NCBI GenBank assembly: GCA_030737835.1
Contig: CM060853.1
Location: forward strand, 15,744,895 to 15,808,894
Direction: 5' to 3'
Source: Acorus gramineus
Lineage: Eukaryota; Streptophyta; Magnoliopsida; Acorales; Acoraceae
Length of the DNA: 64,000 nt
Position 1 is the first letter of the stretch. Each line of letters starts with the position of its first letter. Position numbers and translations under genes: made by a program. The notes under the pieces are model-generated. The model saw only the letters and a program-made list of their open reading frames with translations. It was not told the DNA's origin and made no database searches. Below are positions 24,217 through 36,175 of the stretch, piece after piece.

Positions 24217-24232
24217 ATATCTTTCAAGATAT
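24217..24232 (+). promoter_or_regulatory. Conserved inverted-repeat element upstream of the second BAHD gene
   Basis: ATATCTTTCAAGATAT is identical to 11628-11643 and lies 174 bp before the start codon. A TATA-like CTATATAG follows at 24346-24353, 45 bp before the ATG. Confidence 0.45.
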
Positions 24233-24390
24233 AAATTAAAGCATTTACTACCGGATCAGATATGCATCATCCCCATATAATTTTTCCATTAATGACCATT
24301 TTATCTTCATCCAGCATTTCCTTATTATCAGAGAAGTTCGAAATCCTATATAGATCACTATCTCAGGCTCTCCCAAAAAAAGGAAAAGCC

Positions 24391-26367
24391 ATGGAAGGTC
24401 TTCCTCGCAATGACCGATCAATCAGAGTCATCAACATCACCAAGGTCTCCGCGTCCCCTCAGAACCTCTCCATATACGATCAATTCTTAGCGTCCTCTCC
24501 ACCCATCAAGGCCCTCCTCTTCTTCCCCACAGACCCACTTGACTTCCCCTCCATCGTTGTCAAGCTCAAGAACTCACTCTCCAAGGCTTTAATGCACTTC
24601 TACCCTCTCACAGGCAGACTCGCCTGGTCTCCGGACTCCAACAAGTTCGAGATCACCCATGACATCATTGGTCAGTCATCCACGACTTTCATAGAAGCCG
24701 AGTGTGATGAGGATTTTAGTTTGCTTGTCAATTCCGATGTGCACAACGTGCGGGTTTATAGTGAGCTTGTACCAGATTTGGGTGTCGAAGATGGCGGGGG
24801 GGCGATCGAGGTGGTGTCGGTGCAGGTGACCGGATTCAGAGGTGGGGGTCTGGCGATCGGTGTGTCGATGCATCACGTGGTCGTTGATGGACGTGCTTAC
24901 TGGAACTTCGTGAAGTCTTGGGCGGAGATTTGTCGGACCGGCCGAGAGTCGGTTGTGGTGCCTCTGCTGGACAGATCGGCTGTGAGAGAGCCGGATGAGC
25001 TCACCAGGCTTTATTTAAAGAGCAGTCGGTCGTCTTCAACCACGGTAAGCTTTGAATTTATGATAAGTAGTGACTTATAATGGGTTTATCTACAGCAAGA
25101 CCTGTTTAATTCAGGGATTATTTTGTTAATTAATAATAATCATTTTGCCGACTAAAATCATAATTTATTTGTGTAGTAATAATATATATTATTAAAATTT
25201 GACATTTCCTTCGCACCGTTTTCAGAATTCACCTTGTTTTGTAATTAAAGCATATTTATGCCCAATTGGATTCCCCGAAATAAGTTCCAAAATCCGAAGC
25301 TACGTAACGAATAAGATGTTATTCTATTATTTTAGCTTCTGTGTAATATTTTGAATATATATTATGAGTATATTTAATTTGTAGTTTGATCTATGTTAAA
25401 TTTTTCATTTCTTAGATTTTGTAGTACAATCATATTTCTTTTTTCAATGTTAAATCAACTGTCTCTTATAAATCAAGAGATGCACATGTCAAATAAATTT
25501 TTTCATTTCTTATAAATCTTTATCTACACCTCATTCATAGTCAATCATACAACAAAAATTTTATTATTATGTTTAACAAAAATAATTAAAAATACAACCA
25601 AATTTTTTTTTTTTCACATTTATATTAAAATGATTATAAACCTCACAATAATTTAATTCTCTATCAAAACTGGGGTTAAACAATGCATTTTAAAAACAAC
25701 CGTTTCGCAGAGAAAAAGTGAACCCAACAAGTCCCCACTTTCACAAGCCCCCCCTTTGTCACGTAAGACATTCCAACTGAAGCAGTCATTCATACAAGCT
25801 TTGAAAGACCGCGCAACTCAATCGCCCAAGGTGTCATCATTCGTCGCCGTGTGCGCTCACGCGTGGGTCTGTTCAACGAAGGCTCGACGAGTCCCCCACC
25901 ACGAGAAAATCATCTTTTCTTTCATGGTCGACTGCAGGTCCCTCCTCCGCCCGCCTCTCCCAGAGAATTACTTCGGCAACCTCATAACGCCTTATTTCAT
26001 TGAAATAGAGGCGTCCGAACTGCTGAGCGAGAACGGGCTTACATTTGCGACCATGACAATTCAAACCGCGGTTTGGCGCGCTTTGAAAGACCCTCTGGAG
26101 GACTGCAACGCTTGGCCGGTTTGGTTGGCGAAAACGAGGGATCCATCGCGCGCGATAGTCAATGTGTGCTCCTCGCCTAAGTTTAGATCGTATGAGACTG
26201 ATTTTGGGTGGGGGAAGCCAGAGAGGATCGAATTTCTGATGAGGGACACGGCGGGCACGTTTGTTTTGGTCGATGCAAGGGACGAAGTGGGCGGTCTTCA
26301 GGTCTGCATGGTGCTTCCGCCTTCGCAGATGGAGGAGTTTTCTGGTCTCTTCATGAATGGTTTTTGA
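24391..26367 (+). CDS. BAHD acyltransferase, flavonoid/phenolic glucoside type (intact)
   Basis: This is predicted to be a cytosolic enzyme moving an acyl group, probably malonyl or hydroxycinnamoyl, from CoA to a sugar hydroxyl of a phenolic or flavonoid glucoside. Exon 1 is 24391-25044 (218 codons, donor gtaagc) and exon 2 is 25711-26367 (218 codons plus stop, acceptor tttcgcag). The phase-0 intron is 666 bp, and the product is 436 aa, within the usual 430-460. The catalytic HxxxD is H162-D166 in MHHVVVDGRAYWNF, the structural DFGWG is residues 382-386, and YFGN is at 306-309. DCRSLLRPPLPENYFGN is the form seen in the anthocyanin/malonyltransferase clade. I chose the ATG at 24391 because the paralogue starts with the same MEGLPR; an in-frame ATG at 24262 would add 43 residues upstream of the family's usual start and would span the TATA box. 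No stops or frameshifts were seen. The acyl donor and acceptor cannot be read from the sequence. Confidence 0.88.
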
Positions 26368-26479
26368 GCCTGCTACGGATGTTGTTTTTTTGGGGGCTGT
26401 TGCGCTATTTGATGCTTGCTTGTGTTTTCTTATTGTGAACAGTAGCTTATCTGTTCGGTGCTCATTTTGTTACAAAATT

Positions 26480-28155
26480 GATCAATAATTTTATAATTTT
26501 TTTTTAAGATAATGATTTATGGGTCCCAACTTATAGACTACATTATAAATCTCATGAGATAACACACTTGTAATTCCTATTATACCCTTAGGTGATTTTT
26601 TTCCTTTTTTCTTCTATTACCGAATCTCTCTATTTTTTTTCTATGACCTGTCCTTCTAACGTGCAATCCTTACAATGGAGGAGACTGGGACCCCTTCTAT
26701 CTTTCTCTTCTTTTTTCTTAGAACCATTTTTTCCTTGTCTCTTGGTAGCCTGCTCCAGTCCCCCCCCCCCCCCCCCCCCTCTTTTTTGATGCAATCCCTA
26801 TAAAGAAGGAGATTGTGTGCAATCCCTTATGTCTTTTTTTTTTAAAAAAAAAAACAATACAATTCAATCGTTTTTAAATGTTCAACAAGAATAAACACCA
26901 TGATTCACAGCATTCCGATTCTATTTTTTGCTAGGAATTCCAATTTTGTTTTTCGATCAGAGCGATTTGTTTGTGGTTTCATCAATGGAGATCATTTTAG
27001 GTGTAGCACCTCGCGATTTTCTGATTTTGATTATACAAACGTGAATACTGTTATGAATCTCATTTATTTCACATGTATAATCTCTTTTCTAAGCATTGAA
27101 TCAATTCAGAATTAATTTTTGTTAATCATGTATAATAGTTTATGATGATATAGATTTTTATAATTCTATATTACATTTGTTTATAAGCATGTTTAATCTT
27201 TTTTTAAGCGTTATTCAATTTATTTACATTCATGCAAATAGTTTTTTTTTTTTTTGAATTCAATTAAACTTCAAATGTATCTGAATTTTATATGTATTAT
27301 ACTCTTTTTTTTAGTGTGATTTTGAACAGTATTTGTTTGTTCTTTTAAAAGTCAGTAACATTTATTAAATTTATTTTTTTAGAAATGTATCTAAACATTA
27401 TATGCATGATATTTTAAATTTTTTTGTGCCATTATGCAGTTAAGGTTTTTCACTAAAGTTTTAAAATTAGTTACATTTTCAAATGCATTTGAATTTTATA
27501 TGCATTATACTATCTGTTTTTTGTGTGATTTTGAATAATTCTTGTTTATTGTTTTAAAAGTCAGTTATATTTGTCAGATTTATTATTTTGAAAATGTATA
27601 TGAACATTATGTGCATGATAATTTTGGAATTTTTTTGTGCATCTATGCGGTTTATGTTTTTCATTAATTTTCTGTTACATTCTAAATTTATTTAAACTTT
27701 ATATGCATTGTAGTTCTTGTTTATTTGTGTTTTTAAACAATGTTTATTTTTCCTTGAAATTCACTTACATTCTAAATATATTTTCTCTTTGTATGTATTA
27801 TATTTTATGTTTTTATAATGTTAAACAAATTTTATTTTTCTTTTAAAAGTTAGATACATTTTGAAATATATCTGAATTTTAAAAAAAAAGTTTGAGGTGG
27901 AGGTCGAAGGAGGTGAAGACCGGAGAAGGACTAGAAAAATAGTTGAACCACCTCTCATATGATAAAAAACAGTACGAAAAATCCAAGGGTTGGTGACGTT
28001 GGTTGTCGGAGATGGGGAGGCTGGCCGGAGGATGACTTAAGAAATGTAGTATTGTCTTTGTCCTATTTGCCTTTTTTAAAAATTAAACAGGGAACCAATG
28101 AGGTAAGGTTACTTATTAGGGCTTCACAATGGAACCTAAACTTTAGGGTTCACGT
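26480..28155. mobile_element. ATGTAAC-type element, copy B
   Basis: The left end (gtcccaacttatagactac, then cccttaggtg) and the right end (aaccaatgaggtaaggttac, then gggcttcacaatggaaccta) resemble the ends of the other copies. The interior (27110-27870) repeats words such as aaatgtatctgaattttatatg, cagtaacattt and ttacatt with loose spacing. It contains a C-run at 26761-26779 and no protein-coding sequence. The limits are approximate. Confidence 0.4.
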
Positions 28156-28967
28156 AGCAAAACTTTTTTTTTTTTATACAAAGATAAAATAGAGAAACAT
28201 AGTCCAATGCACTCACGATCTGTAAAGTTTGCAATGGGATTCAAAAAAAAGTTACTCGTAATACAGAGCAAAAAAAACTTTATATAAAAGCTTATTGATA
28301 AACTAGTTTTCAACAACAACAACAAAAAAAAAATTTATTTAGAAAACAGATTTCATGTATCATTAACAAAAAATAATGTTAGAAAGATTAGTTGTTAAAC
28401 ATGTTTAGGACGATCGTCCTCGGTGACGGTTTTAGTGTATATCGATTCTTGTCCACAATCAATATTCTTTGAAAAGCAATGTGTCAGAGCTGAGCCAGCA
28501 CGCCATTTATGGGATCGGGCTTCAACAGTTTGGGCCTGGGATTAAAGCTTTCGGGCGAGCCGGCAGGCCCAATATTTTTAATTTCCTGATTTTTTTGAGA
28601 AAAAAGATGCATTCAGCCTGACTCAATTGCAATTCATGCAATTTTTTTCTTTTAAAAAAAAAATTATACAATCTTCATTTGAAATGGATGATATTTATGA
28701 AATGATGTATATACTGAGATAAAATAATATATATTTTTTTTCGAGTTGAAAAAAAAAAAAAATCGTATCACACATTATTATAGAAATTATACATTATGAT
28801 AGCACAATATATACTGGGTTGTCTTATCGAACTGCACACGGGGCAACAAAGGGTTACATGTGTCGGGGATTCCTTTGTCCAGTGGAGAGATTCATTTGAT
28901 GTCTCAATTTGTTTCAGGGCTGCTACAGTGGAGATTTTGCCAATGCAGTCATGTGGAGAGATTCTCC
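28156..28967. other. Spacer, no gene seen
   Basis: Mostly AT-rich with homopolymer runs. A GC-richer patch at 28480-28570 (ggcctgggattaaagctttc) could be a transposon scrap. Nothing coding is recognised. Confidence 0.35.
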
Positions 28968-29203
28968 TTAGAGTGCGTTTGGTTGCGTGATTGTAAAATT
29001 GTTTTTGTAGAAATCTGGTTTTTAAAATTGATTCTGCAGGAAGCTTACATCTCCAGCTTTTTGAAATCGCAGTTTTTTTATACTATTTATCTGAAATTTG
29101 TGTGTAGGAAACTGTTATAGTAAAATTATTTAATTACACGATTACAAATACAGCTTCTTACCATCACAAATGATATACAATTACGTAACCAAAAGTACCC
29201 TAA
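28968..29203. mobile_element. MITE, copy 2 of the 5062 family
   Basis: A 236 bp element with inverted ends: ttagagtgcgtttggttgcg on the left, and ttagggtacttttggttacg when the right end is reverse-complemented. The interior matches the MITE at 5062-5296 in opposite orientation (ttgcgtgattgtaaaattg, gattctgcaggaag). No target duplication is evident. Confidence 0.55.
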
Positions 29204-29344
29204 TATCATTGTTAGGGGTCACATGGATTGCTTTGTCAGCATGGTCATAGGATTTGATTGAGTTTGCAATTGGCAGACGTATCATGTGAACATGGGAATC
29301 TTTTTATTGTTATTATTAATTTATTAGCCACGGATCAGTCCGGT

Positions 29345-30540
29345 TGACAAATGGTTCACGGAATGAGCCCGTCTATCACCACCAAACCTAAATGTTCTCA
29401 CGCGAACCCAATAAAAATTTAAAATATCTTCTATTAGACACTCATCCCACCAATTTCAGTTGACACAAGCCCAGTCATACTGGGGTGTTTAATATGACAC
29501 AAAGTGTGTCACCCAAAAATTTTCAATTGTAATATTTTAACGCGACACACCTTGGGTCAAAGTAAGTTGTACAGTTCGACATACTCTGAGTCAAACCATA
29601 GTGTCTACTATGACCCAAGGTGTGTCGTCCAACACTATTCAATTAACAATAATTTAATTTTTTTATCTATCATAAATATCATAAATACATAACAAATAAT
29701 ATCATAAATAAACAAAATTCACGTACATAATCACATAAGTTAATTCACGTACATATTATGCACATACTATTGACATAACAGTCTTCCTTGTTCAACATTC
29801 ACACATCCAAATTCAACCAACGAACACATCCATATTATATTTTGACTTTTGAACAATGTATTAAGTAAAAAAATGTATTAACGTGGATGTGTTAATTAAT
29901 TGAATTTGGATGTATACATTTTCAACAGGAAGACTGTTATGTTAATAGTAGGTTTTTATTTGTGAAAAAAATAATGTATTGGATTTGTGAATGTGCAGGT
30001 TGGATATGTGAATGTTGAATTAACTTATATGACCATGTATACGAATGTTGTTTATTTATGATATTTTATTTGTTGTGTATTTATGATATTTATGATAGAT
30101 AAAAAAAATTAACTTATTGTTAATTGGATAGTATTTGGTGACACACATTGGGTCATAGTGGACATTCTAGTTTGACTCGGAGTATGTCAAATCAAATAAC
30201 TTATAGTGACTCAAGGTGTGTCACATTACTTCTAAAATATCGTAATTGAAAAATTCTATGTGACACACCTTAAGTCATAGTAAACATCTTAGTTTGACTC
30301 GAGTATGTCAAATCGAACAACTTATGGTGACTCAAGGTGTGTCGTGCAACTTTTAAAATATTGTAGTTGAAAATTTTGGGTGACACACTTTGGATCACAT
30401 TAGACGTTCCAGTATGACAAAGTTTGTGTCAAGTGAGATTGGTGTGATGAATGTCTAAAATAAAATGTTTTAACTTATGATTGGGTTGAGGAAAGAGTAA
30501 TTGGTTTGGTAGGATTAGACCGGCTCTCACGAAATAACTC
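29345..30540. repeat. 1.2 kb near-perfect palindrome (foldback element)
   Basis: The whole segment is one long inverted repeat with its centre near 29857. The left arm (tagacactcatcccaccaat, gacacaccttgggtcaaag, cgacatactctgagtcaaac, aacagtcttcctt) returns as its complement on the right (aggaagactgttatg, tttgactcggagtatgtcaa, gtgacacac, attggtgtgatgaatgtcta). The arms are unequal. A roughly 120 bp unit starting tgacacac occurs three times on the right (30140, 30261, 30381) and twice on the left. There is no open frame of note. A transcript across it would fold into a hairpin of about 0.5 kb. Confidence 0.8.
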
Positions 30541-30618
30541 AAATCCTGTTGATGTTGATTTGAGTTGAAGGCCAATGGAGAATATATAAATAATTTGGTA
30601 AAGAGTATCAGTCGTGTG

Positions 30619-31425
30619 CAGGGGCGGCTCCACTTGTATTATAGCTATGGATCAATTGACCCATCCAAATTTTGACAAAAAAATAAACGTTATCCTTACA
30701 AAAATCTAAAAAAATTAAACATTACCTCCTCCATAAATCCAAACAAAAGAAAGTGACTGGCTGAGGTGGGTGGGTGACACATGAACACATATATGTTGTG
30801 GTGGCGTGCTGGGGTCCATCAAATTAATTGTTTTAAACAAATCTCTTCCTACTATGCTTCGGGTATACAGTCATATATTTGAGTTTAATTTTTTTTCTTT
30901 TTTCTTTTTAATTTCCTTAACTATTTTTTATGTTAATATAAATTTTTCTATCATTGCATAATCGTGTCTGAATTATAAACAAAACCCCTTAACATTACAT
31001 CCTCTTTCCTTCACTTGTCTGGCTTCACTCGTTTGTTTGGATAATCATGGATTTGGTTTGGTTGTTAAATTGATTAGTTGTATAATATTTTAATGTATTT
31101 ATGTTTATAAAATTTGTATTTTACATATTTTACCATTTATTTAATGGGTAGTTTTTTAAAGAAAAAATCAACTATATAACAAGATTTTCTCATACTAAAG
31201 AAAATTACGATGCTAAGCAAAATCACGTCAAGAATAATTGTAAAAGTTTATATATTAGAAATCATTGACCTCCTTTGATGTTTTTTTTTAATGTCAGTTG
31301 TTCTATTTTCAAAAGAAAATTTTATGTTTTTTATAAATATAAAATAAGTGGAGATTTTTAAAATTTTTTGTAGAATTCATTTTTTTAAATGACCCCATCT
31401 ATAAAATTTTTTGGAGCCGCCACTG
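30619..31425. mobile_element. hAT-type non-autonomous element with GGCGGCTCCA ends
   Basis: This 807 bp element has 14 bp inverted ends, caggggcggctcca on the left and tggagccgccactg on the right (one mismatch). The flanking 8-mers are GTCGTGTG (30611-30618) and ATCATATG (31426-31433). They differ only by three G-to-A changes, which fits an old target duplication altered by methyl-cytosine decay. The interior is AT-rich and non-coding. Confidence 0.75.
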
Positions 31426-31483
31426 ATCATATGTGAATTGATTATGTCATATTGTTAAGGATTCACATATATGTTCTCATGAC

Positions 31484-32062
31484 CAATGTTTTGAAAATCG
31501 GATCAGATTGGCCGATTTAACCTGTTGAACTGTCGATCGGCCGGGATTTCGATCTGGTTCAACCTCAAAATCAATCAATGTAAAAAACCGTTCTAATATG
31601 ACAGTTGAACCGCCCGTTTGTAGAACCGTTACACGATTATACAAACCGTCCGAGTTTGTGTGGGTGTCAAATAAACACATTAAAATGATGTGTAAAAGCC
31701 CAAAAGTCACTTTCTTTAAAACATTAATAAAATATATCATTTTCTTTAAATTGGAAAGCATTATTCAAATACGTACTTCCTTTTACAAAACGTAGTTATG
31801 TTCTTTTATTTATGTTTAACTTATAATGCTTATTTATATAATGCAGATTTTAAGTATCATTTTACAAATTGTAAAACATTAGTTTGATTATGTAACCCAA
31901 TAAATGATAAAAATAGATTAATTTTAAATTATTAATATATTAATATATTTATTGTGTCATGATGACGTTACGATTCAATTTTGATTAAGCTGACGGTTGA
32001 ACTAATGACATGTGACCCGATCATTTTTTGGTTTACTGAATAATTCGATTTTTAAAACATTA
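31484..32062. mobile_element. hAT-type MITE with AATGTTTT ends
   Basis: A 579 bp element. The left end is caatgttttgaaaatcgg; the right end, reverse-complemented, is taatgttttaaaaatcgaa. It is flanked by CTCATGAC (31476-31483) and CTTATGAC (32063-32070), an 8 bp target duplication with one mismatch. Inside, the words accgttctaa and gaaccg recur as in other plant MITEs of this shape. It is non-coding. Confidence 0.75.
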
Positions 32063-32070
32063 CTTATGAC

Positions 32071-32689
32071 CTTCCACTTGGAAGAGTCATTGGCGCGTGC
32101 ACACGATAAATTAATTTTTTGTATACAAAATATATATATAAAAAATGAAAGGTATTTCGGTCATGGGTCACCAAAACCCACCCCAAATTTTTTTAAAATT
32201 ATGTGAGAGGTTTATATTTATTATGACTATATTAGTCACAATACTCATTTACGCACCAGTATATAATAACTTGATATATATTAGGAATAGATTTATTTAT
32301 TATGACTATACTATGTCATATTACTTTTATATTACACAGGTTTATATTTATTGGATAGCTTGGGTTGGGTAGAGGATAAGGGCATTCTTGGTAATTCCAC
32401 ATTTGAAAAGTATTTGGGTCATTTTTCATCGACTTATTTGAATACTGATTTTTGTGACTTCGTTAATCAAAATGGAATATTCATAGAATATGCTACTTGC
32501 ACTAACGGAATATTACCTCAGGGACTAAAACCATTAACCAGGATAAAAGACAGTGCCCTAAGGGAATTTACTAATTTTATGGAGAGTTTTTCCAATTTTC
32601 ATAATTTTTCAGAGAATTATATCAATTTTTCCCTAAAAAATTGTAAAACAGGAAAGAAAGGGTGAATCACATTTGTTTTGGAAAAGCAA
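32071..32689. other. Spacer with an unrecognised 104-codon frame
   Basis: A frame at 32351-32665 begins MDSLGWVEDKGILGNSTFEK. It resembles no family I know, has no convincing upstream signals and sits amid transposon debris, so I do not call it a gene. The phrase tttatttattatgactata occurs twice (about 32213 and 32291). Confidence 0.3.
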
Positions 32690-34050
32690 AAGAGATTATT
32701 AGATTATTATTAACAATAATGATTTCCAAGCCCCAATTTTTCAGACCCCATCGCAGGCCCATGATGTGACAATAGGACATTACCTATTATACCCTCTAAT
32801 TGATAACCACCTCTAAACAAAGAAAACAGTTTGATTTATTCCTAGGATTGTGGAGATTTCATTAATTACTGTATTTCTTCTTCCTTGCATTGTGTAAAAT
32901 CATTAATTAATTCTTATTTTATGTAGGTAACAGTAACCTAATAATTTACGATGAATATATTCGTAGATGAACATATTCGTAGCAGTCCTGAAATTTTAAT
33001 CCCGAGAAGTTTGAAAAACTGATTTGTTCTTTATCGAGTTGGATCTCCAACAATATCTTACGGATCAGGTTTGTCAATTATTTTTTTATCATTTTTTGAT
33101 CTTATTGAATGAAAGTCATATGATTTTTTAAATTAAATTTTTGATGATCAAATATTCAATCTATGTTACATGTTTCAATTCAGAAAATGAATTTTTTTTT
33201 TATGTTTTGATCACTATTTCACACTTTTTTTTATATTTGTTTCGTTATGATTTCATAAATGTAACTTTTGATATTGTTACATTTAATTGTTAATGGTTCG
33301 TGTGATGTTTATATTAGACTCCCGAACTCGGATACTCATTTACACAATTTTGTTACATTTATAAATGTAACACTCTGAAATGTAACATTATCTCATGTTG
33401 TGCATTTCTTTTAACAATGTAAATAGAAATGACGTATAAATGTAACAGTGAAATACATATTTTTGCAGGGGATTCTGATACATTTTCTTTGGAAGGCAGT
33501 GCACTAGAAATTGAAATAGATGATTTCAAAGAGTAAATGTAACTGTTTGACATTTAGGTAAATGTAATTGTTTGTTCCATTTATGTAAATGTATCAGTTT
33601 TTATATAAATGTAACAAATCGTTGTGAGAGATGTAAACATTTAAAAAATGTATTTGTAACTACCAATATAAAATATAACGGTTTCATATGTTAACTTGTT
33701 TTTTATTTAAATTTGAATACAATAAATACCTAGAAAAAATTGGTCGTTTGAAGGATTTTGATGAAAACATTTTCTAGGTTCAATTATAATTTAGGTAATG
33801 ATTTCAAAATTCAAAATTTGAAATATGTAAATGGATTTTAAGATTCACATAGAAGAGTCATAACGAAATAGAGAAAATGGGGGGATTTTGGTTAATGAGA
33901 TAAATTTTTAATGAAGGACAAATTTGTATTTTGTCATTTTACCATTTTTTGAAAAAGTCAACAAACCAAATAAATCAACCAATCAAATGATGACACCTCA
34001 TGGGCTTGTGAGTGGGGCTTATATTGTGGGGCCTGGGTATCATGACTATT
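32690..34050. mobile_element. ATGTAAC-type element, copy C
   Basis: The left end carries gcccatgatgtgac. The right end has gatgacacctcatgggcttg, giving an inverted GCCCATGA(T/G)GTG(A/T)CA. The interior from 33240 to 33680 is dense in atgtaac and gttacat words (for example ataaatgtaacactctgaaa, and around 33540-33610). There is a typical fragment gtcaacaaaccaaataaatc near the right end. It is non-coding. Confidence 0.5.
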
Positions 34051-34829
34051 ATTAATTATCTAATTTTAATTATTATTAATTATTTAATTTTAACAAATAT
34101 TATGTTAATATTATTTTTTCATTATTATTTTTATGAAAAACTAACTACCTTGGCCGGTCTTAGGGCAAGGCCAATTGCTTAGGGCAACCATTTAGGGAGG
34201 ATCATTGGATCATCTCACCAATGAAATTTAAAAAGCTAAATGTTTTTGTAATTTCAAAAGTGAATTAGTCTATCTCAAAGCACTTTTTAATATCCCATGA
34301 ATCAAGGCTATAATTACTCCCTTTCCCAAATCTCTTTATGACAAGAGGCATTTGAATTTCAATGTTTTCTCTCGATGGATCTCTCTCTCCCTCCCTCCCC
34401 TCCAAATTTTTTTTTCACTCTCTCTCTCTCCTATTTTTATAGTGTTTAAATCTTATTTTTAATATTTTTTATTTTTATAATTTTCTGATTCATTAAAAAT
34501 TTATTTTTTTATTCTTTTGTATTAAGTGTATATGATAATGTACAAGATTTTAATTTAAATAATTGTATAATATTTAAGTATCTATTTTATAATATTTGTA
34601 GTTTAAAATAAATTGATATATAATATTCAACAATCTTGAATTTTTGTAAAAATATTTGAGCTCTAATTTAAAAGCTCCCCTACTAACTCCAGTTCAATAT
34701 TTGATTTGGTTAAAAATGATAACAGAATGTCACGTTTTTTAATTTTAAATGATTCTTAGACTATATATTCTTAATCTAATTTTTATACCAAAGTGGCTAC
34801 TCAAACAATTAAAAAACAGTTAGAGTCGC
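34051..34829. other. AT-rich spacer
   Basis: No gene. The stretch at 34150-34210 (ggtcttagggcaaggccaat) looks like the end of a small transposon but has no partner that I could find. Confidence 0.3.
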
Positions 34830-35270
34830 GCATAGATCACCTCTCTTGCAGCCGTCTTCAAATTAAAAGAACGTATTGCTTTCATACATGACATAATGGC
34901 TAACTATTAAAGACATGCTGACATCGTGTCAATTAAAATAAACCAAATAACTACACATCAATGGATGTTTGTATATATAACCCAAGAAAAAGGACAGATC
35001 AGAGAGAGGGGACATCCATCCCTGAGTAAGCATTATTCACCTCACCCAACCCATTAAAAAAATCTTTTGGTTCTTCTTCTTCTTCACTTCATACTAACTT
35101 CAATGTCGGAGTTCTCTTGGCCAGCATCACACCGGTATGTTCTAGATTCTATGGGTGCACGATCTTCACAAGAAAGACTCATATCTTCACCCAAGGGTAG
35201 AGCTCCGACCCCATCACTCTTATAGTCTTATTAAGGGTACTCACCACTTTCATGGATCATTAGATATTTT
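34830..35270 (+). mobile_element. LTR promoter fragment (Ty3-type)
   Basis: TATATATAAC at about 34972 is followed about 130 bp later by caatgtcggagttctcttgg and ccagcatcacaccggt. This resembles the R/U5 phrase gcgtcggagtg...ccccaccgg common in plant Ty3-type LTRs. No primer-binding site or coding domain follows. It is probably a solo LTR or a truncated remnant. Confidence 0.4.
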
Positions 35271-35719
35271 AAATATTTGAATAATTATTCAAATCCAAAA
35301 TTTTAGAAATGAGATAATTATTTTGAATATCAGTTTGATATCAAATTCGTATTCTCTCCGTTGACAAGAGTGATTCGAGCTTGACTTTAACAAGAATTAA
35401 GCGTGTACCGTGTTGTGAAGAGCAATAGAAATCAATGGAAAGCACTATCTACCAAAAAAAAATATACCAAAAATCAATGGAAAGCACTATCTACCAAAAA
35501 AAAAACTTTATAGTTGTGTATATTTATTTATGTGGTTATTTTATCGTGATAAAAATATAATTATAAAATGATCTCATGAATCGATTACTTTTTTTTATCA
35601 GTGAACAAGCAATCGGATCCCATTTCCTCAGATCCCTTATGTTTTGAGAATGGCTGGATCCTTGCTGTGGTTTTTCTATTATTATGATTGTGCTTTGACC
35701 CTTTTCTTTTTTTTTTTTT
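35271..35719. other. Spacer with a short duplication
   Basis: The phrase aatcaatggaaagcactatc occurs at about 35431 and 35472 with the following taccaaaaaaaa, a 41 bp direct repeat. Nothing else recognised. Confidence 0.4.
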
Positions 35720-36175
35720 AAATATACCATGTGAAATCAGTTAAAATGAACAACTCAAATTTAATGTTTCATCAGTGGGCACATGCTTGTTAGAATCCTC
35801 AACGGCCCAATAATGCTTTTTAACTGTTCTCTCATTGTTATACCTGTTATTTTTATATATTTTTTTTTACAAAATATACCATGTGAAATCAGTTAAAATG
35901 AACAACTCAAATTTAATGTTTTATCAGTGGGCACATGCTTGTTAGAATCCTCAACGGCCCAATAATGCTTTTTAACTGTTCTCTCATTGTTATACCTGTT
36001 ATTTTTATATTTTTTTTTTTACAAAATATACCATGTGAAATCAGTTAAAATGAACAACTCAAATTTAATGTTTCATCAGTGGGCACATGCTTGTTAGAAT
36101 CCTCAACGGCCCAATAATGCTTTTTAACTGTTCTCTCATTGTTATACCTGTTATTTTTATATATTTTTTACAATG
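35720..36175. repeat. Tandem array of three 152 bp units
   Basis: Units begin aaatataccatgtgaaatca at 35720, 35872 and 36024. They are almost identical, differing mainly in T-run length and at one base (atgtttcatc versus atgttttatc). Each holds gtgggcacatgcttgttaga and cctcaacggcccaataatgc. Unit size is near the 150-180 bp typical of plant satellites. No coding content. Confidence 0.93.

Noticed and set aside
29345..30540. A microRNA precursor
   Set aside because: The hairpin is about ten times longer than a plant miRNA precursor and the arms contain tandem units. A foldback element or inverted duplication fits better.
32351..32665. 104-codon frame MDSLGWVEDKG...
   Set aside because: No recognisable domain, no promoter or splice context, and it is surrounded by transposon remains.
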